Positions 8,647-16,483 of a stretch of 64,000 bases of DNA are shown here, piece after piece. The notes below the pieces were generated by a model. That model was not told the DNA's origin, made no database searches, and saw only the letters and a list, made by a program, of their open reading frames with translations. The position numbers and the translations under genes were made by a program. The stretch covers positions 1,695,655 to 1,759,654 of the forward strand of contig NZ_CP100448.1 of the NCBI RefSeq assembly GCF_024227715.1, in the 5' to 3' direction. The number at the start of each line of letters is the position of its first letter. Within the stretch, counting starts at the first letter, position 1. The DNA is from Halomarina litorea. GTDB lineage: Archaea > Halobacteriota > Halobacteria > Halobacteriales > Haloarculaceae.

Positions 8647-8877
8647 TCACGCCCGCCCGGGGAGACGCGGCGGGCGACTGAACAGGCCGTCGGCGACGAG
8701 TGCGGCACCGACGAGGGAGGCGGCGGTCAGCGCACTCCGCGTCGGGACCGGGAGGAACTGACTGGCCACGAGGGCGAGATAGAACGCCGCCGGGATGGCC
8801 GCCAGCAGGTGGTCGTAGCGCGTAAGCGAGGGTAGTCGACTGACGATGCCCGTGTCGGTGTCGTCACTCCCGGACAT
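8647..8877 (-). CDS. Small two-helix membrane protein
   Basis: A 76-residue protein starting MSGSDDTDTG. After a short acidic cytoplasmic stretch it has two hydrophobic segments, LLAAIPAAFYLALVASQF and ALTAASLVGAALVADGLF, followed by a basic tail with RPPRLPGRA. The pattern is seen in small haloarchaeal membrane proteins of unknown role. It is convergent with the DUF255 gene, 5 nt apart. Confidence 0.6.
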   Translation of the reverse strand: MSGSDDTDTGIVSRLPSLTRYDHLLAAIPAAFYLALVASQFLPVPTRSALTAASLVGAALVADGLFSRPPRLPGRA

Positions 8878-8944
8878 AGGACTCACCTCGGCGTCACCTT
8901 TCGACGCTCGGGAGAAAAAACCTGACGCCGGTGGCGCCCGGGCC

Positions 8945-9319
8945 CTACCGTTCGCCGCGGAGGTGTTCCGCGACGAACACCGCGATGGGCACGTCCGCGT
9001 CCTCGACGAAGCGGAGCTGCTCCTCCCCAGCGCGTTCGACCACCACGGTCGGGATGAACTCGATGCCGTACTCCTCGACGCCGGGGCCGACCTTCTCGCC
9101 GTCCTCCTTCTCGACGGGGAAGTGCTCGATGCGGTCGTCGCTCACGTCGGCGGCGTCGAGGGCGGCGGCGAAATCCGGTAACTGCTTCCGACAGTCCTTG
9201 CACCAGTCGCCGCCCCACACCTTGTACGTCACGTCGTCGTGTTCGCGGAGGGTTTCGACGGTGTCCTCGTACGCGCCGGCCGTCCAGACCGGGTTGGGCG
9301 ACATGGTCTCCAGTTGCAT
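8945..9319 (-). CDS. Thioredoxin-family protein
   Basis: The 124-residue protein has a redox-type motif WCKDC (GGDWCKDCRKQLP), with the cis-proline region GIEFIPTVVVER, both placed as in thioredoxins. The dipeptide between the cysteines is KD instead of the GP of classic thioredoxin, so its redox potential and partners probably differ. It ends with AVFVAEHLRGER, a short final helix. It is probably a cytoplasmic thiol-disulfide oxidoreductase. The thioredoxin reductase in this window (34366) is a possible electron donor, but that is only inference. Confidence 0.85.
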   Translation of the reverse strand: MQLETMSPNPVWTAGAYEDTVETLREHDDVTYKVWGGDWCKDCRKQLPDFAAALDAADVSDDRIEHFPVEKEDGEKVGPGVEEYGIEFIPTVVVERAGEEQLRFVEDADVPIAVFVAEHLRGER

Positions 9320-9373
9320 TACCCCCGATTGCCGACCGAACGGTTTAACGCCGACGTTCGCGGCGTATCCTCC

Positions 9374-9841
9374 TCACGCCTCCTCGTCTCGGCTGAGGCG
9401 GTCGCGCAGGGCGGTCAGGAGCAGGTGACGGTGACAGCGCTTCGAGTCGCCCTCGAAACAGACGAGCACGAGGTCCTCGCCGTCCCGCAGGCGTGCGTCG
9501 AGCGCGTCGAGGGCGTCCCGCGCCTCCGGGGAGTCGAGGTGGTCGCGGTAGCGGTCCTCGAAGCCCACCTCCTCCCACGCGGCGTTGTGCGCGCCCTCGT
9601 CGCACATCCCGGCCATCTTCAGGTCCTCGTAGCGGGTCTTCGTCTCGTCGAGGAGGGATTCTGGTGGACCGAGCGCGGGGACGTTCTCGTCGGTCAGCGC
9701 GTGGAACCACCCCGGCGGGCGTCGGACGACGCCGACGAGCGTCGCGTCCGGGAACGAGACGAGGTCGTGCTGGATGGCGGCGGCGTACGTCTCTTCGACG
9801 CTCCCTCCCTCGGTGTCGGTCCCGGCCGCTCCGTCGGTCAT
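9374..9841 (-). CDS. DUF488 family protein
   Basis: A 155-residue protein beginning MTDGAAGTDTEG. After a variable acidic N terminus it contains DLVSFPDATLVGVVRRPPGWFHALTDENVPAL and ends with DGEDLVLVCFEGDSKRCHRHLL, the cysteine-containing motif (CFE...CHR) conserved in DUF488. The family is a small fold with a cysteine motif reminiscent of nucleotide or thiol enzymes; no activity is established. An in-frame region further upstream is rejected because it overlaps the promoter of the cysteine synthase gene on the other strand. Confidence 0.8.
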   Translation of the reverse strand: MTDGAAGTDTEGGSVEETYAAAIQHDLVSFPDATLVGVVRRPPGWFHALTDENVPALGPPESLLDETKTRYEDLKMAGMCDEGAHNAAWEEVGFEDRYRDHLDSPEARDALDALDARLRDGEDLVLVCFEGDSKRCHRHLLLTALRDRLSRDEEA

Positions 9842-9950
9842 GTGGTGGTCGAGTCGGTGTCCCCACAAAGGTCTGTCGCCGCCGTGCGCTCGCCGTACAC
9901 CGGGTTGCGGGCTTCGCCACGCCTTTACTGGCGCGGGAGGTAGGCCGGGC

Positions 9951-10985
9951 ATGGACGACAGCGTCCTCGACACGGTCGGCTCGCCGCTGGTCCGGGTGGC
10001 CTCGCCGCCCGGCGCGACGGTGGCCGCGAAAGTGGAGTCGCGAAACCCCGGCGGGAGCGCGAAGGACCGCCCCGCGCTGGCGATGGTCGAGGCCGCCGAG
10101 GACGACGGCATCCTCGAACCGGGCGACAGCATCGTCGAGGCGACGAGCGGCAACACCGGCATCGGCATCGCGATGGTCGCCGCCGCGAAGGGCTACGACT
10201 GCACCATCGTCATGCCGGCCTCGAAGTCGCCCGAGCGCCAGCGCATCATGCGAGCGTACGGCGCGACGCTCGAACTCGTCGAGGGGACCATCTCGGACGC
10301 GAACGACCTCGCGGACCAGCTAGCCGAACAGGGGATGGTCCAGCTCTCGCAGTTCGACAACCCGGCGAACCCGGAGGCCCACTACCACACCACGGGCCCC
10401 GAAATCCTCGACCAGGTGGGCGACCGCTCCATCGACGCCCTCGTCGCCGGCGTCGGGACGGGCGGCACCATCTCCGGTATCGCTCGCCGCCTCCGCGAGG
10501 AACACCCCGACCTGGAGGTGGTCGCAGTCGAACCCGACGACAACGCGCCCCTCTCGGGGGGCGAGATGGGCGGCGACCGCTTCCAGGGGATGGGGCCGGG
10601 GTTCGTCTCGCCGAACCTCGACACCGACCTCGTGGACTCGGTGGAGACCGTCTCGCTCGAAGCCGCTGAGGAGGAGTGTCGCCGCCTCGCCAGCGAGGAG
10701 GGACTGCTGGTCGGCCAGTCGAGCGGCGCGTCGAACGTCGCCGCCCGCCGGGTGGCCGCCCGCCTCGCCGACCCGGACGCCGACTGCCCCGAGACACCGG
10801 ACGCCCCGGAACCGGACCGCGACTCCGAGCAGTTGCCACTCTCGCCGGAGGCGCGGGGCGAGGGGACCGACGGCGGGTCGGCGCAGAGAGGCGACGAGGA
10901 CTCCGACGACGGCGAGTGCCCCCTCGTCGTGACGGTGTTCTGGGACAGCGGCGAGCGCTACATGTCGACGGGGCTGTTCGACTGA
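9951..10985 (+). CDS. cysK: Cysteine synthase / PLP-dependent beta-family enzyme
   Basis: O-acetylserine (thiol) lyase type enzyme making cysteine from an activated serine and sulfide. The PLP lysine is K38 in NPGGSAKDRPA, the substrate loop is TSGNTG (65-70) and the phosphate-binding glycines are GTGGT (169-173). The protein has 344 residues, longer than the usual 300-310, because of an acidic low-complexity insert at about 276-322 before the conserved C-terminal strand (VVTVFWDSGERYMSTGLF). A TATA-like CTTTACTG (9923-9930) lies near -25. The last 28 nt overlap the convergent hydrolase gene. A cystathionine beta-synthase-like role cannot be excluded. Confidence 0.9.
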   Translation: MDDSVLDTVGSPLVRVASPPGATVAAKVESRNPGGSAKDRPALAMVEAAEDDGILEPGDSIVEATSGNTGIGIAMVAAAKGYDCTIVMPASKSPERQRIMRAYGATLELVEGTISDANDLADQLAEQGMVQLSQFDNPANPEAHYHTTGPEILDQVGDRSIDALVAGVGTGGTISGIARRLREEHPDLEVVAVEPDDNAPLSGGEMGGDRFQGMGPGFVSPNLDTDLVDSVETVSLEAAEEECRRLASEEGLLVGQSSGASNVAARRVAARLADPDADCPETPDAPEPDRDSEQLPLSPEARGEGTDGGSAQRGDEDSDDGECPLVVTVFWDSGERYMSTGLFD

Positions 10986-11878
10986 GCGCCCGCTCCGACC
11001 TGTTCTTCCAGCACGCGCGACCGGCTACGGAGCAACGTCCGCAGGTGGTCCGCGTCCGCGACTGTGTTCAACTCTCCGTTCGGGAGGCGCTCGGCGAGCG
11101 ACCGGGCGTCCGCGACCGGGACGTTCGTGTCGCGGTCGCCGTGCCAGCACCGGACGGGGGGTCCGATTCCGTCGAGCAGGTCCGTCCACGGCTGTTCGAG
11201 CAGGCGGAACTCCTCGACCGCTCCGGCGGCGCCGCCGGCGAACGCCTCGACGAAGTCCCGGCGGACCACCTCGGCAGCGTCGGCCGGGACCGCCCCGCAC
11301 CCGCCGGTCGTGTACTGCGAGACGACGGCCGACGGCGAGGTCCGCGCCGCGACCCACGCCTGCCCGCGGAACAGCGCCCTGAGGACCGGGGGCGTGCACT
11401 CGGCCATCGTCGCCAGTGCGCGCTGGACTGCGGGTGGGTTCTCCCGGCGCAGCGACGGCGGGACGGCTCCGGCGACGACGTCGACCTCACGGACACGCTC
11501 GGGGCGAGTCGCGGCGGCGGCCAGCGCGTGTGGCCCACCACCTGAGACCCCGACCAGCCCCGCCCGCGGGATGCCGGCGTCGTCCAGCACCGCGGCGACG
11601 AACTCGCCGGTATCCGTCAGTTCCCGTCGGCACCACGGCGGGGAACGCCCGTAGCCCGGCCGGTCGATGGCGAGGAGGCGGACGCCGAGGCGCGTCGCGT
11701 CTGCGTCGAACAGCGACCCGAGTAGGCGGGACCCGGGCGTCCCGTGGAGGAAGACCACCGGCGAACCGTCAGGGGGACCGTACTCCGTGTAGGCGACGTC
11801 GGGACGTCCGGCGACGGGGGCCGACCGGAGAACCGCCGCCGCCCGCGGCCCCGACTGTCGTGTCGTGTGCTCTGCCAT
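10958..11878 (-). CDS. Alpha/beta-hydrolase
   Basis: The 306-residue protein has the oxyanion-hole motif VVFLHGTPGSR, the nucleophile elbow GVSGGGPHA and a conventional acid/base pair: aspartate in HGDRDTNVP and histidine in DADHLRTL. These show a complete catalytic triad of the alpha/beta-hydrolase fold. The substrate is unknown; proline-iminopeptidase and esterase-like members share this layout. Its stop codon lies inside the 3' end of the convergent cysteine synthase gene (28-nt overlap). The ATG at 11878 precedes a variable lead of about 28 residues before the hydrolase core starts at AYTEYGPPDG. Confidence 0.85.
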   Translation of the reverse strand: MAEHTTRQSGPRAAAVLRSAPVAGRPDVAYTEYGPPDGSPVVFLHGTPGSRLLGSLFDADATRLGVRLLAIDRPGYGRSPPWCRRELTDTGEFVAAVLDDAGIPRAGLVGVSGGGPHALAAAATRPERVREVDVVAGAVPPSLRRENPPAVQRALATMAECTPPVLRALFRGQAWVAARTSPSAVVSQYTTGGCGAVPADAAEVVRRDFVEAFAGGAAGAVEEFRLLEQPWTDLLDGIGPPVRCWHGDRDTNVPVADARSLAERLPNGELNTVADADHLRTLLRSRSRVLEEQVGAGAQSNSPVDM

Positions 11879-11964
11879 CGAGGGGGGTTTCCGGCGCCAG
11901 CCACGAGTACCCGGCGCCGAACCTGTGCGGTGATTTATCCGATACCGGGCGCGACTCCCTGCCC

Positions 11965-12615
11965 GTGAGACGAGTCACCTTCGCCGTCGCCTACCCGCCC
12001 GATCTGCGCCACCCGCTACACTGCCGGTTGCTGGACGCGGACGGGGCGGAACGGGCGGAGCTACTGACCTGGGGGCCGACGGCGAATGTGACGGCGCTCC
12101 TCTGGGTCGACGGCGGGCGGGCGGTGGCCCGTGACCTCCTCGGGGCCGTTGGATCGCTCACGACGGCGCAGTTCGTCGCCGGCGACGGCGGAACCTACGC
12201 GTTCGTCCACCAGCGCGAGTACGGGTTCGACGACGCCGTGATGGCCCTCGTCTCGCGCTCCCGAGTGGCGTTCCTCCCGCCGGTGACGTTCCTCGATGGC
12301 GGGGTCGTCGAGTTCGATGCGGCCGGCGAGTCGGGCGCCCTGAGCGAGTTCTACGAGGGCCTGGACGAACTCGGATCCGTGACCGTCGAGCGGGTCGGTG
12401 ACGTCGAGCGCGGCCGGACGGCGCACCCGGAACGTCTCACCGACAGGCAGCGGTCGGCGCTGGAGACGGCCGTCGCCGCGGGCTACTACGACGTCCCCCG
12501 GACGGGGAGCGTCAGGGAGGTGGCCGCGGAACTCGACTGTGCGGCGAGTACTGCCGGGGAGCTCCTTCGGAAGGCGGAAGCGGCCGTCGTTAGCGGGTAC
12601 GTCGGGGTGGCGTAG
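11965..12615 (+). CDS. HTH-10 (bacterio-opsin activator type) regulator
   Basis: A 216-residue protein translated from a GTG. The first 150 residues form a HTH_10-associated sensor-like region (starts RRVTFAVAYPP). The C-terminal part has the HTH-10 signature: LTDRQRSALETAVAAGYYDVPRTGSVREVAAELDCAASTAGELLRKAEAAVV. The GTG is chosen because a TATA-like GATTTATCC (11932-11940) lies 29 nt upstream, giving a leaderless mRNA, and the family start (RRVTFxxxYP) follows directly. These proteins are transcription regulators related to Bat; the target is unknown. It is divergent from the hydrolase gene, with 86 nt between. Confidence 0.85.
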   Translation: MRRVTFAVAYPPDLRHPLHCRLLDADGAERAELLTWGPTANVTALLWVDGGRAVARDLLGAVGSLTTAQFVAGDGGTYAFVHQREYGFDDAVMALVSRSRVAFLPPVTFLDGGVVEFDAAGESGALSEFYEGLDELGSVTVERVGDVERGRTAHPERLTDRQRSALETAVAAGYYDVPRTGSVREVAAELDCAASTAGELLRKAEAAVVSGYVGVA

Positions 12616-12618
12616 CGG

Positions 12619-13098
12619 TCAGTCCAGCCGATCCGCGACGGCCTCCAACTGTGCTCGTCGCTCGGCCAGCGCCCCGTCCCGGAGGTCGACCTCCGCGTCC
12701 GTGGGGCAGGCCACCTCCGGGACTCCCGTGGTGTTCCCGTCCTCGTCGAGGGCGACGAAGGTGAAGAAAGAACTCGTCGTCTCGCGGTCCGGTTGGTCGC
12801 TCCGGGGGTTCTCCGCGTGGACGTCAACCTTCACGTCGAGGCTGGTCCGGCCCGTTGAGAAGACGTACCCCTCCACGACGACCACCTCGCCGAGTTCGAT
12901 GGGCGAGATGAAGTCCACGTGGTCCATCGAGGCGGTGACGACCTGGTTGCTGGCGAAGCGCATCGCGGCGACGGCGCCGCAGATGTCCATCCAGTTCAGG
13001 ACGGCACCCCCCAGCGCGCGTCCGAGGTTGTTCGTGTCGTTGGGCAGGAGGATTTCGGTCATCTCCGTGTACGAGTCGAGCAGTGGGACCGCGTCCAT
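12619..13098 (-). CDS. Acyl-CoA thioesterase (hotdog fold, YciA/BACH type)
   Basis: A 159-residue protein that should hydrolyse acyl-CoA to free acid and CoA. The hotdog signature is visible: MTEILLPNDTNNLGRALGGAVLNWMDICGAVAAMR, with the asparagine/aspartate pair used in this family, then VVTASMDHVDFISPIELGEVVVVEGYV and SFFTFVALDEDG. The length fits a single hotdog domain, which would assemble as a hexamer in known members. Chain-length preference cannot be read. The stop codon lies 3 nt from the convergent HTH-10 gene. Confidence 0.9.
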   Translation of the reverse strand: MDAVPLLDSYTEMTEILLPNDTNNLGRALGGAVLNWMDICGAVAAMRFASNQVVTASMDHVDFISPIELGEVVVVEGYVFSTGRTSLDVKVDVHAENPRSDQPDRETTSSFFTFVALDEDGNTTGVPEVACPTDAEVDLRDGALAERRAQLEAVADRLD

Positions 13099-13373
13099 AC
13101 TCGGGACTCGCCGCCCCCTCGGTTAGCCTTCACGGGTCGCCGGGACCGCGCTTCGCTCCACGGGTCCCGAAAACAACTGCTCGTCGGTGGACTCGCTGGG
13201 GTGAACTGGACGATTTATATTCATCCGCTCCATACCTGAACCGTTCTGTGTGATGGCCGACGCCGACCGACGGCGGGAGCGCCGCGTCCGGCGCACACCC
13301 GGCCCGAGTCTCACAGTCCGGAATCATCTCGAAACACGCGCGAACCAACAGAGCAGTGGAGTCGCCCACCTGA

Positions 13374-13624
13374 CCGGACGAGTACGTCGTCGAGGTGGAC
13401 GGTAGTGAGAACGTCAGCGATGCCGCCGTGGAGGCGCTGGCGGCCGTGAGCGACGAGACGTCGCCGTCGCTCCACGACATCGTCGACCCGGACGCGCTCG
13501 ACTCGCTGTTCGCCCCGCGGTTCGGCGGCACGAAGCGCGAGGGGGGTTCGTGGTGTTCGACCACGAGGAATACCGCTTCGTCGTCGACAGCGCCGCCGGC
13601 GTGAGCGTCCGCCGTCGCGCGTAG
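13374..13624 (+). pseudogene. HalOD1 output-domain remnant, frameshifted
   Basis: Reading in one frame gives DGSENVSDAAVEALAAVSDETSPSL then HDIVDPDALDSLF, which matches the HalOD1 core (a valine-rich helix followed by the DPDALDALF motif). After a run of six G at 13541-13546 the matching continuation GFVVFDHEEYRFVVDS is in the next frame, so one base appears to be missing. A TGA at 13371-13373 blocks upward extension; a GTG at 13395 could have been the start. A good TATA-like box, CGATTTATAT, lies at 13211-13220. HalOD1 domains are small haloarchaeal output domains of unknown activity. Confidence 0.6.
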
Positions 13625-13680
13625 TGCGGCACTTTTCGACTGCGATACTGGTATCAAGCCGGAGTTGGTACCGGAGGACA

Positions 13681-15387
13681 ATGAGCGAGCAGGCCACTGA
13701 ACGTGGCAGCGTCCGCGTCGTGGGAACCGCCCACGTCTCTGCGGACAGCGTCGAGGAGGTCGAGCGGGTCATCGAGAGCGAGCGCCCGGACGTCGTGGCC
13801 GTCGAACTGGACGAGGGCCGTTACCGACAGATGAAGGGCGACGGTCCCGAGGACCTCGACGCCGGCGACCTGCTCCGGGGTAACACCGTCTTTCAGTTTC
13901 TCGCGTACTGGATGCTCTCGTACGTCCAGGCGCGCCTCGGCGACGAGTTCGACATCAAACCCGGCGCGGACATGCTCGCGGCGGTCGAGACCGCAGAGGA
14001 ACACGGCCTCGACGTGGCGCTCGTCGACCGCGACATCCAGGTAACCATCCAGCGCTTCTGGGCGCGGCTCACCGGGACGGAGAAACTGAAGCTCGTCGGC
14101 GGACTGGCGATGAGCGTCGCCCCGCCGACGCAGGTGGGGGCGATGGTCGGCGCGGCCGCCGGCCTCTTCGTCGGCCTCCTCGCCGGGACCGTCGGCGCTG
14201 GGTTCCTCGGTCTGAACACTCTCGCCGCCGCGCTCGGGTCGAGCGCGGGCGTACTCGGCGGCCTCGTCGCCGGCGTCGGCATCGCGCTCCTCCTGCTCGT
14301 GTTCGTCGGGGGGCTGCTCCCCGGCGACTTCCTGACGCGGGCGGTGACGAGCCTCGTCGTCGGCCTCACCCTCGGCGTCGGCCTGTGGGTCACCGGCGGC
14401 CTCGCCGTCGGCCCGGTCGACCTCTCGGCCGACGCGCTGGCGACGCTCGGTCGCGGGTCGGCGACGCTCCTCGTCGGCGTCGGCCTGAGCGTCCTCTTTC
14501 TCGCGTCGGTCGGGACCCTGCTCGGGGCGGCCCTCGCTGCGAGCCTCGACTCCGAGGCCGCCGAGTACGAGGACTTCGACATGTCGTCGCTGACCGACCG
14601 GGACGTGGTGAGTGTGATGATGGAGGAGTTCCGGCGGTTCTCGCCGGGCGGGGCGGAGGCGCTCATCGACGAGCGGGACGCCTACATCGCCCACAACCTC
14701 GTCTCCCTGCGCGAGTCGGGCAAGCACGTCGTCGCCGTCGTCGGCGCGGGCCACCGCGCGGGCATCGAGCGCTACCTCGAGAACCCGGAGACGCTCCCGC
14801 CGATGGACTCCATCTCCGGGCGGACCGCGGGCAAGCGCTTCTCGCTGTACAAGGTGTTCGGCTACCTGTTCACCGTCGGCTTCGCCGTCGCCTTCCTCCT
14901 GCTGGCGATGGCGGGCGCACAGAACCGCTTCCTGCTGGAGCTGTTCGTCGCGTGGTTCCTGTTCAACGGCGTCTTCGCGTTCGGGCTGGCCCGCCTCGCG
15001 GGCGCCCACTGGACGAGCGCGGGCGTCGGCGGGGCAATCGCGTGGCTCACGAGCGTCAACCCGCTGCTCGCGCCGGGATGGTTCGCGGGCTACGTCGAAC
15101 TGCGCTACACGGAGGTGAACGTCGCCGACGTCTCCACGCTCAACGACCTCCTGAAGGACGAGGAGGCACCCCTCGGCGACCTCGTCGCCCGGATGCGGGC
15201 CGTCCCCCTGTTTCGCCTCATCCTCGTCGTCGCGCTGACGAACGTGGGCAGCATGATCGCGAGCGTCCTCTTCCCGTTCGTCGTCCTCCCGTACCTCTCA
15301 CAGGACGTGGGGAGCATCGCGGGCGTCGTCGACCTGATGGTACAGGGCGCGCGAAACAGCATCGACCTCATCCTGAACGCGCTATGA
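13681..15387 (+). CDS. TraB-family membrane protein
   Basis: The 568-residue protein starts with the TraB/PrgY signature: GTAHVS at 15-20 and VAVELDEGRYRQM at about 39-51, which form a TIKI/erythromycin-esterase-like fold with proposed metal-dependent protease activity. The ALVDRDIQVTIQRFW motif follows. The middle (about 140-290) is very rich in Gly, Val, Leu and holds several membrane spans, more than in bacterial homologues; four or five further spans fill the C terminus. A GGAGGA Shine-Dalgarno-like sequence is at 13673-13678. The gene overlaps the following M50 protease by 4 nt (ATGA), which suggests that the two membrane proteins work together. Confidence 0.85.
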   Translation: MSEQATERGSVRVVGTAHVSADSVEEVERVIESERPDVVAVELDEGRYRQMKGDGPEDLDAGDLLRGNTVFQFLAYWMLSYVQARLGDEFDIKPGADMLAAVETAEEHGLDVALVDRDIQVTIQRFWARLTGTEKLKLVGGLAMSVAPPTQVGAMVGAAAGLFVGLLAGTVGAGFLGLNTLAAALGSSAGVLGGLVAGVGIALLLLVFVGGLLPGDFLTRAVTSLVVGLTLGVGLWVTGGLAVGPVDLSADALATLGRGSATLLVGVGLSVLFLASVGTLLGAALAASLDSEAAEYEDFDMSSLTDRDVVSVMMEEFRRFSPGGAEALIDERDAYIAHNLVSLRESGKHVVAVVGAGHRAGIERYLENPETLPPMDSISGRTAGKRFSLYKVFGYLFTVGFAVAFLLLAMAGAQNRFLLELFVAWFLFNGVFAFGLARLAGAHWTSAGVGGAIAWLTSVNPLLAPGWFAGYVELRYTEVNVADVSTLNDLLKDEEAPLGDLVARMRAVPLFRLILVVALTNVGSMIASVLFPFVVLPYLSQDVGSIAGVVDLMVQGARNSIDLILNAL

Positions 15388-16001
15388 ACGTCAGATTCAG
15401 CTCCCGCGAACTGCTGGACCTCGCGATAGCGTGGGTCGCCCTCGGCATCGCGTTCTCGTTCTTCCTCCAGCGGAGCCTCGCGACCGGACTGCTCGCCGGG
15501 CGCTTCCCGGCGGGCGAGGCGCTCGTGACTCTCGCGCTCTCGATGGCGACGGTGGGCGTCGGCTTCCTGCTCCACGAACTCGCGCACAAGGTGGTCGCCA
15601 TCCGATTCGGCCAGATAGCGGAGTTCCGCGCCGACTACGGGATGCTCGCGCTCGCCATCGGGGCGGGGCTGGCGGGCTTCCTCTTCGCCGCGCCGGGGGC
15701 GGTCTACCACGGCGGCCGGCGCGTCACGGCCCGACAGAACGGCCTCATCGCCCTCGCGGGGCCGCTGACGAACGTCGTCCTCGTCGGCCTGTTCGTCCCC
15801 CTGCTGTTCGTCGGCCCGCTGGCGGCGGTGGGGCGCCTCGGCGTCGCCATCAACGCCCTGCTCGCCGGGTTCAACATGATTCCGTTCGGCCCGCTCGACG
15901 GGAAGAAGGTCCTCAGCTGGTCGAAGGCCGTCTTCGCCGCGTCGTTCCTGCTGTGTGCCGGCCTCGCCGCGTTCGGCCTCCTGTTCGTCGGACTGATCTG
16001 A
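15384..16001 (+). CDS. Site-2 protease family (M50) metalloprotease
   Basis: A 205-residue integral membrane protease. The zinc-binding motif is HELAHKVVAIRFG (HExxH, near residue 60), and the third ligand comes from the C-terminal NMIPFGPLDGKKV motif, where the aspartate is placed as in S2P enzymes. About six hydrophobic segments can be counted. Members cut membrane-spanning regulators or other membrane proteins. Its ATG sits inside the TraB stop region (ATGA overlap), so translation is likely coupled. There is no PDZ or CBS extension, so this is a minimal S2P. Confidence 0.9.
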   Translation: MNVRFSSRELLDLAIAWVALGIAFSFFLQRSLATGLLAGRFPAGEALVTLALSMATVGVGFLLHELAHKVVAIRFGQIAEFRADYGMLALAIGAGLAGFLFAAPGAVYHGGRRVTARQNGLIALAGPLTNVVLVGLFVPLLFVGPLAAVGRLGVAINALLAGFNMIPFGPLDGKKVLSWSKAVFAASFLLCAGLAAFGLLFVGLI

Positions 16002-16044
16002 CCGCGGGGAAAGACCTACCACCCCGTTCGGTGTACGGTCGATC

Positions 16045-16422
16045 ATGTCCCCGAACCGAACGGAGCCGCTGTTCGACCTGACCGTCACGCTCGCGAGTGC
16101 GGTGGTGTTCGCGGCGTACATGCTCGGCGTGTTCCTCGACCCCATGTCGGCCGCGACCGTCGGAGCCGCCGTCGTCGCGGGCCTCGCCGTCGTCCTCGCG
16201 CCGCGCGGTGCCAGAGTCGCCCCCGCCGTCGTCGGCGTTGCCGGCGTCCTCCTCGCGGGGTACGTCGTCCCGTGGGCCGTCTTCGAGGGTCTCGTCGTCG
16301 ACGCCGGCGCCTCGACCGAACCGTACCTCGCGGCCCTCGGGTCGCTGGCCGTCCTCGCGTCGCTGTTCGCCGTCCTCCGCGTCACCGCCCGTCCGGGGTC
16401 GCGGTCGGCCCCGCCGGTCTGA
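16045..16422 (+). CDS. Small membrane protein of unknown function
   Basis: A 125-residue protein with four predicted hydrophobic segments: about 12-31 (VTLASAVVFAAYMLGVFL), 37-52, 58-78 and 95-112. A short polar N terminus (MSPNRTEPLFD) and a basic C terminus (RPGSRSAPPV) suggest that both ends are cytoplasmic. I do not recognise the family. It lies 43 nt after the S2P gene on the same strand and may be in its transcript. Confidence 0.6.
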   Translation: MSPNRTEPLFDLTVTLASAVVFAAYMLGVFLDPMSAATVGAAVVAGLAVVLAPRGARVAPAVVGVAGVLLAGYVVPWAVFEGLVVDAGASTEPYLAALGSLAVLASLFAVLRVTARPGSRSAPPV

Positions 16423-16483
16423 AACCGCGGACCCGACTCCGCGCATCGGTGTGTTTTTGCCTCCCGTCGCCGCCCACTCCCTC

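Noticed and set aside
6515-8650. 711-codon minus-strand frame opposite the DUF255 gene
   Set aside because: The plus strand carries a well-conserved two-domain protein; the antisense frame has no recognisable motif.
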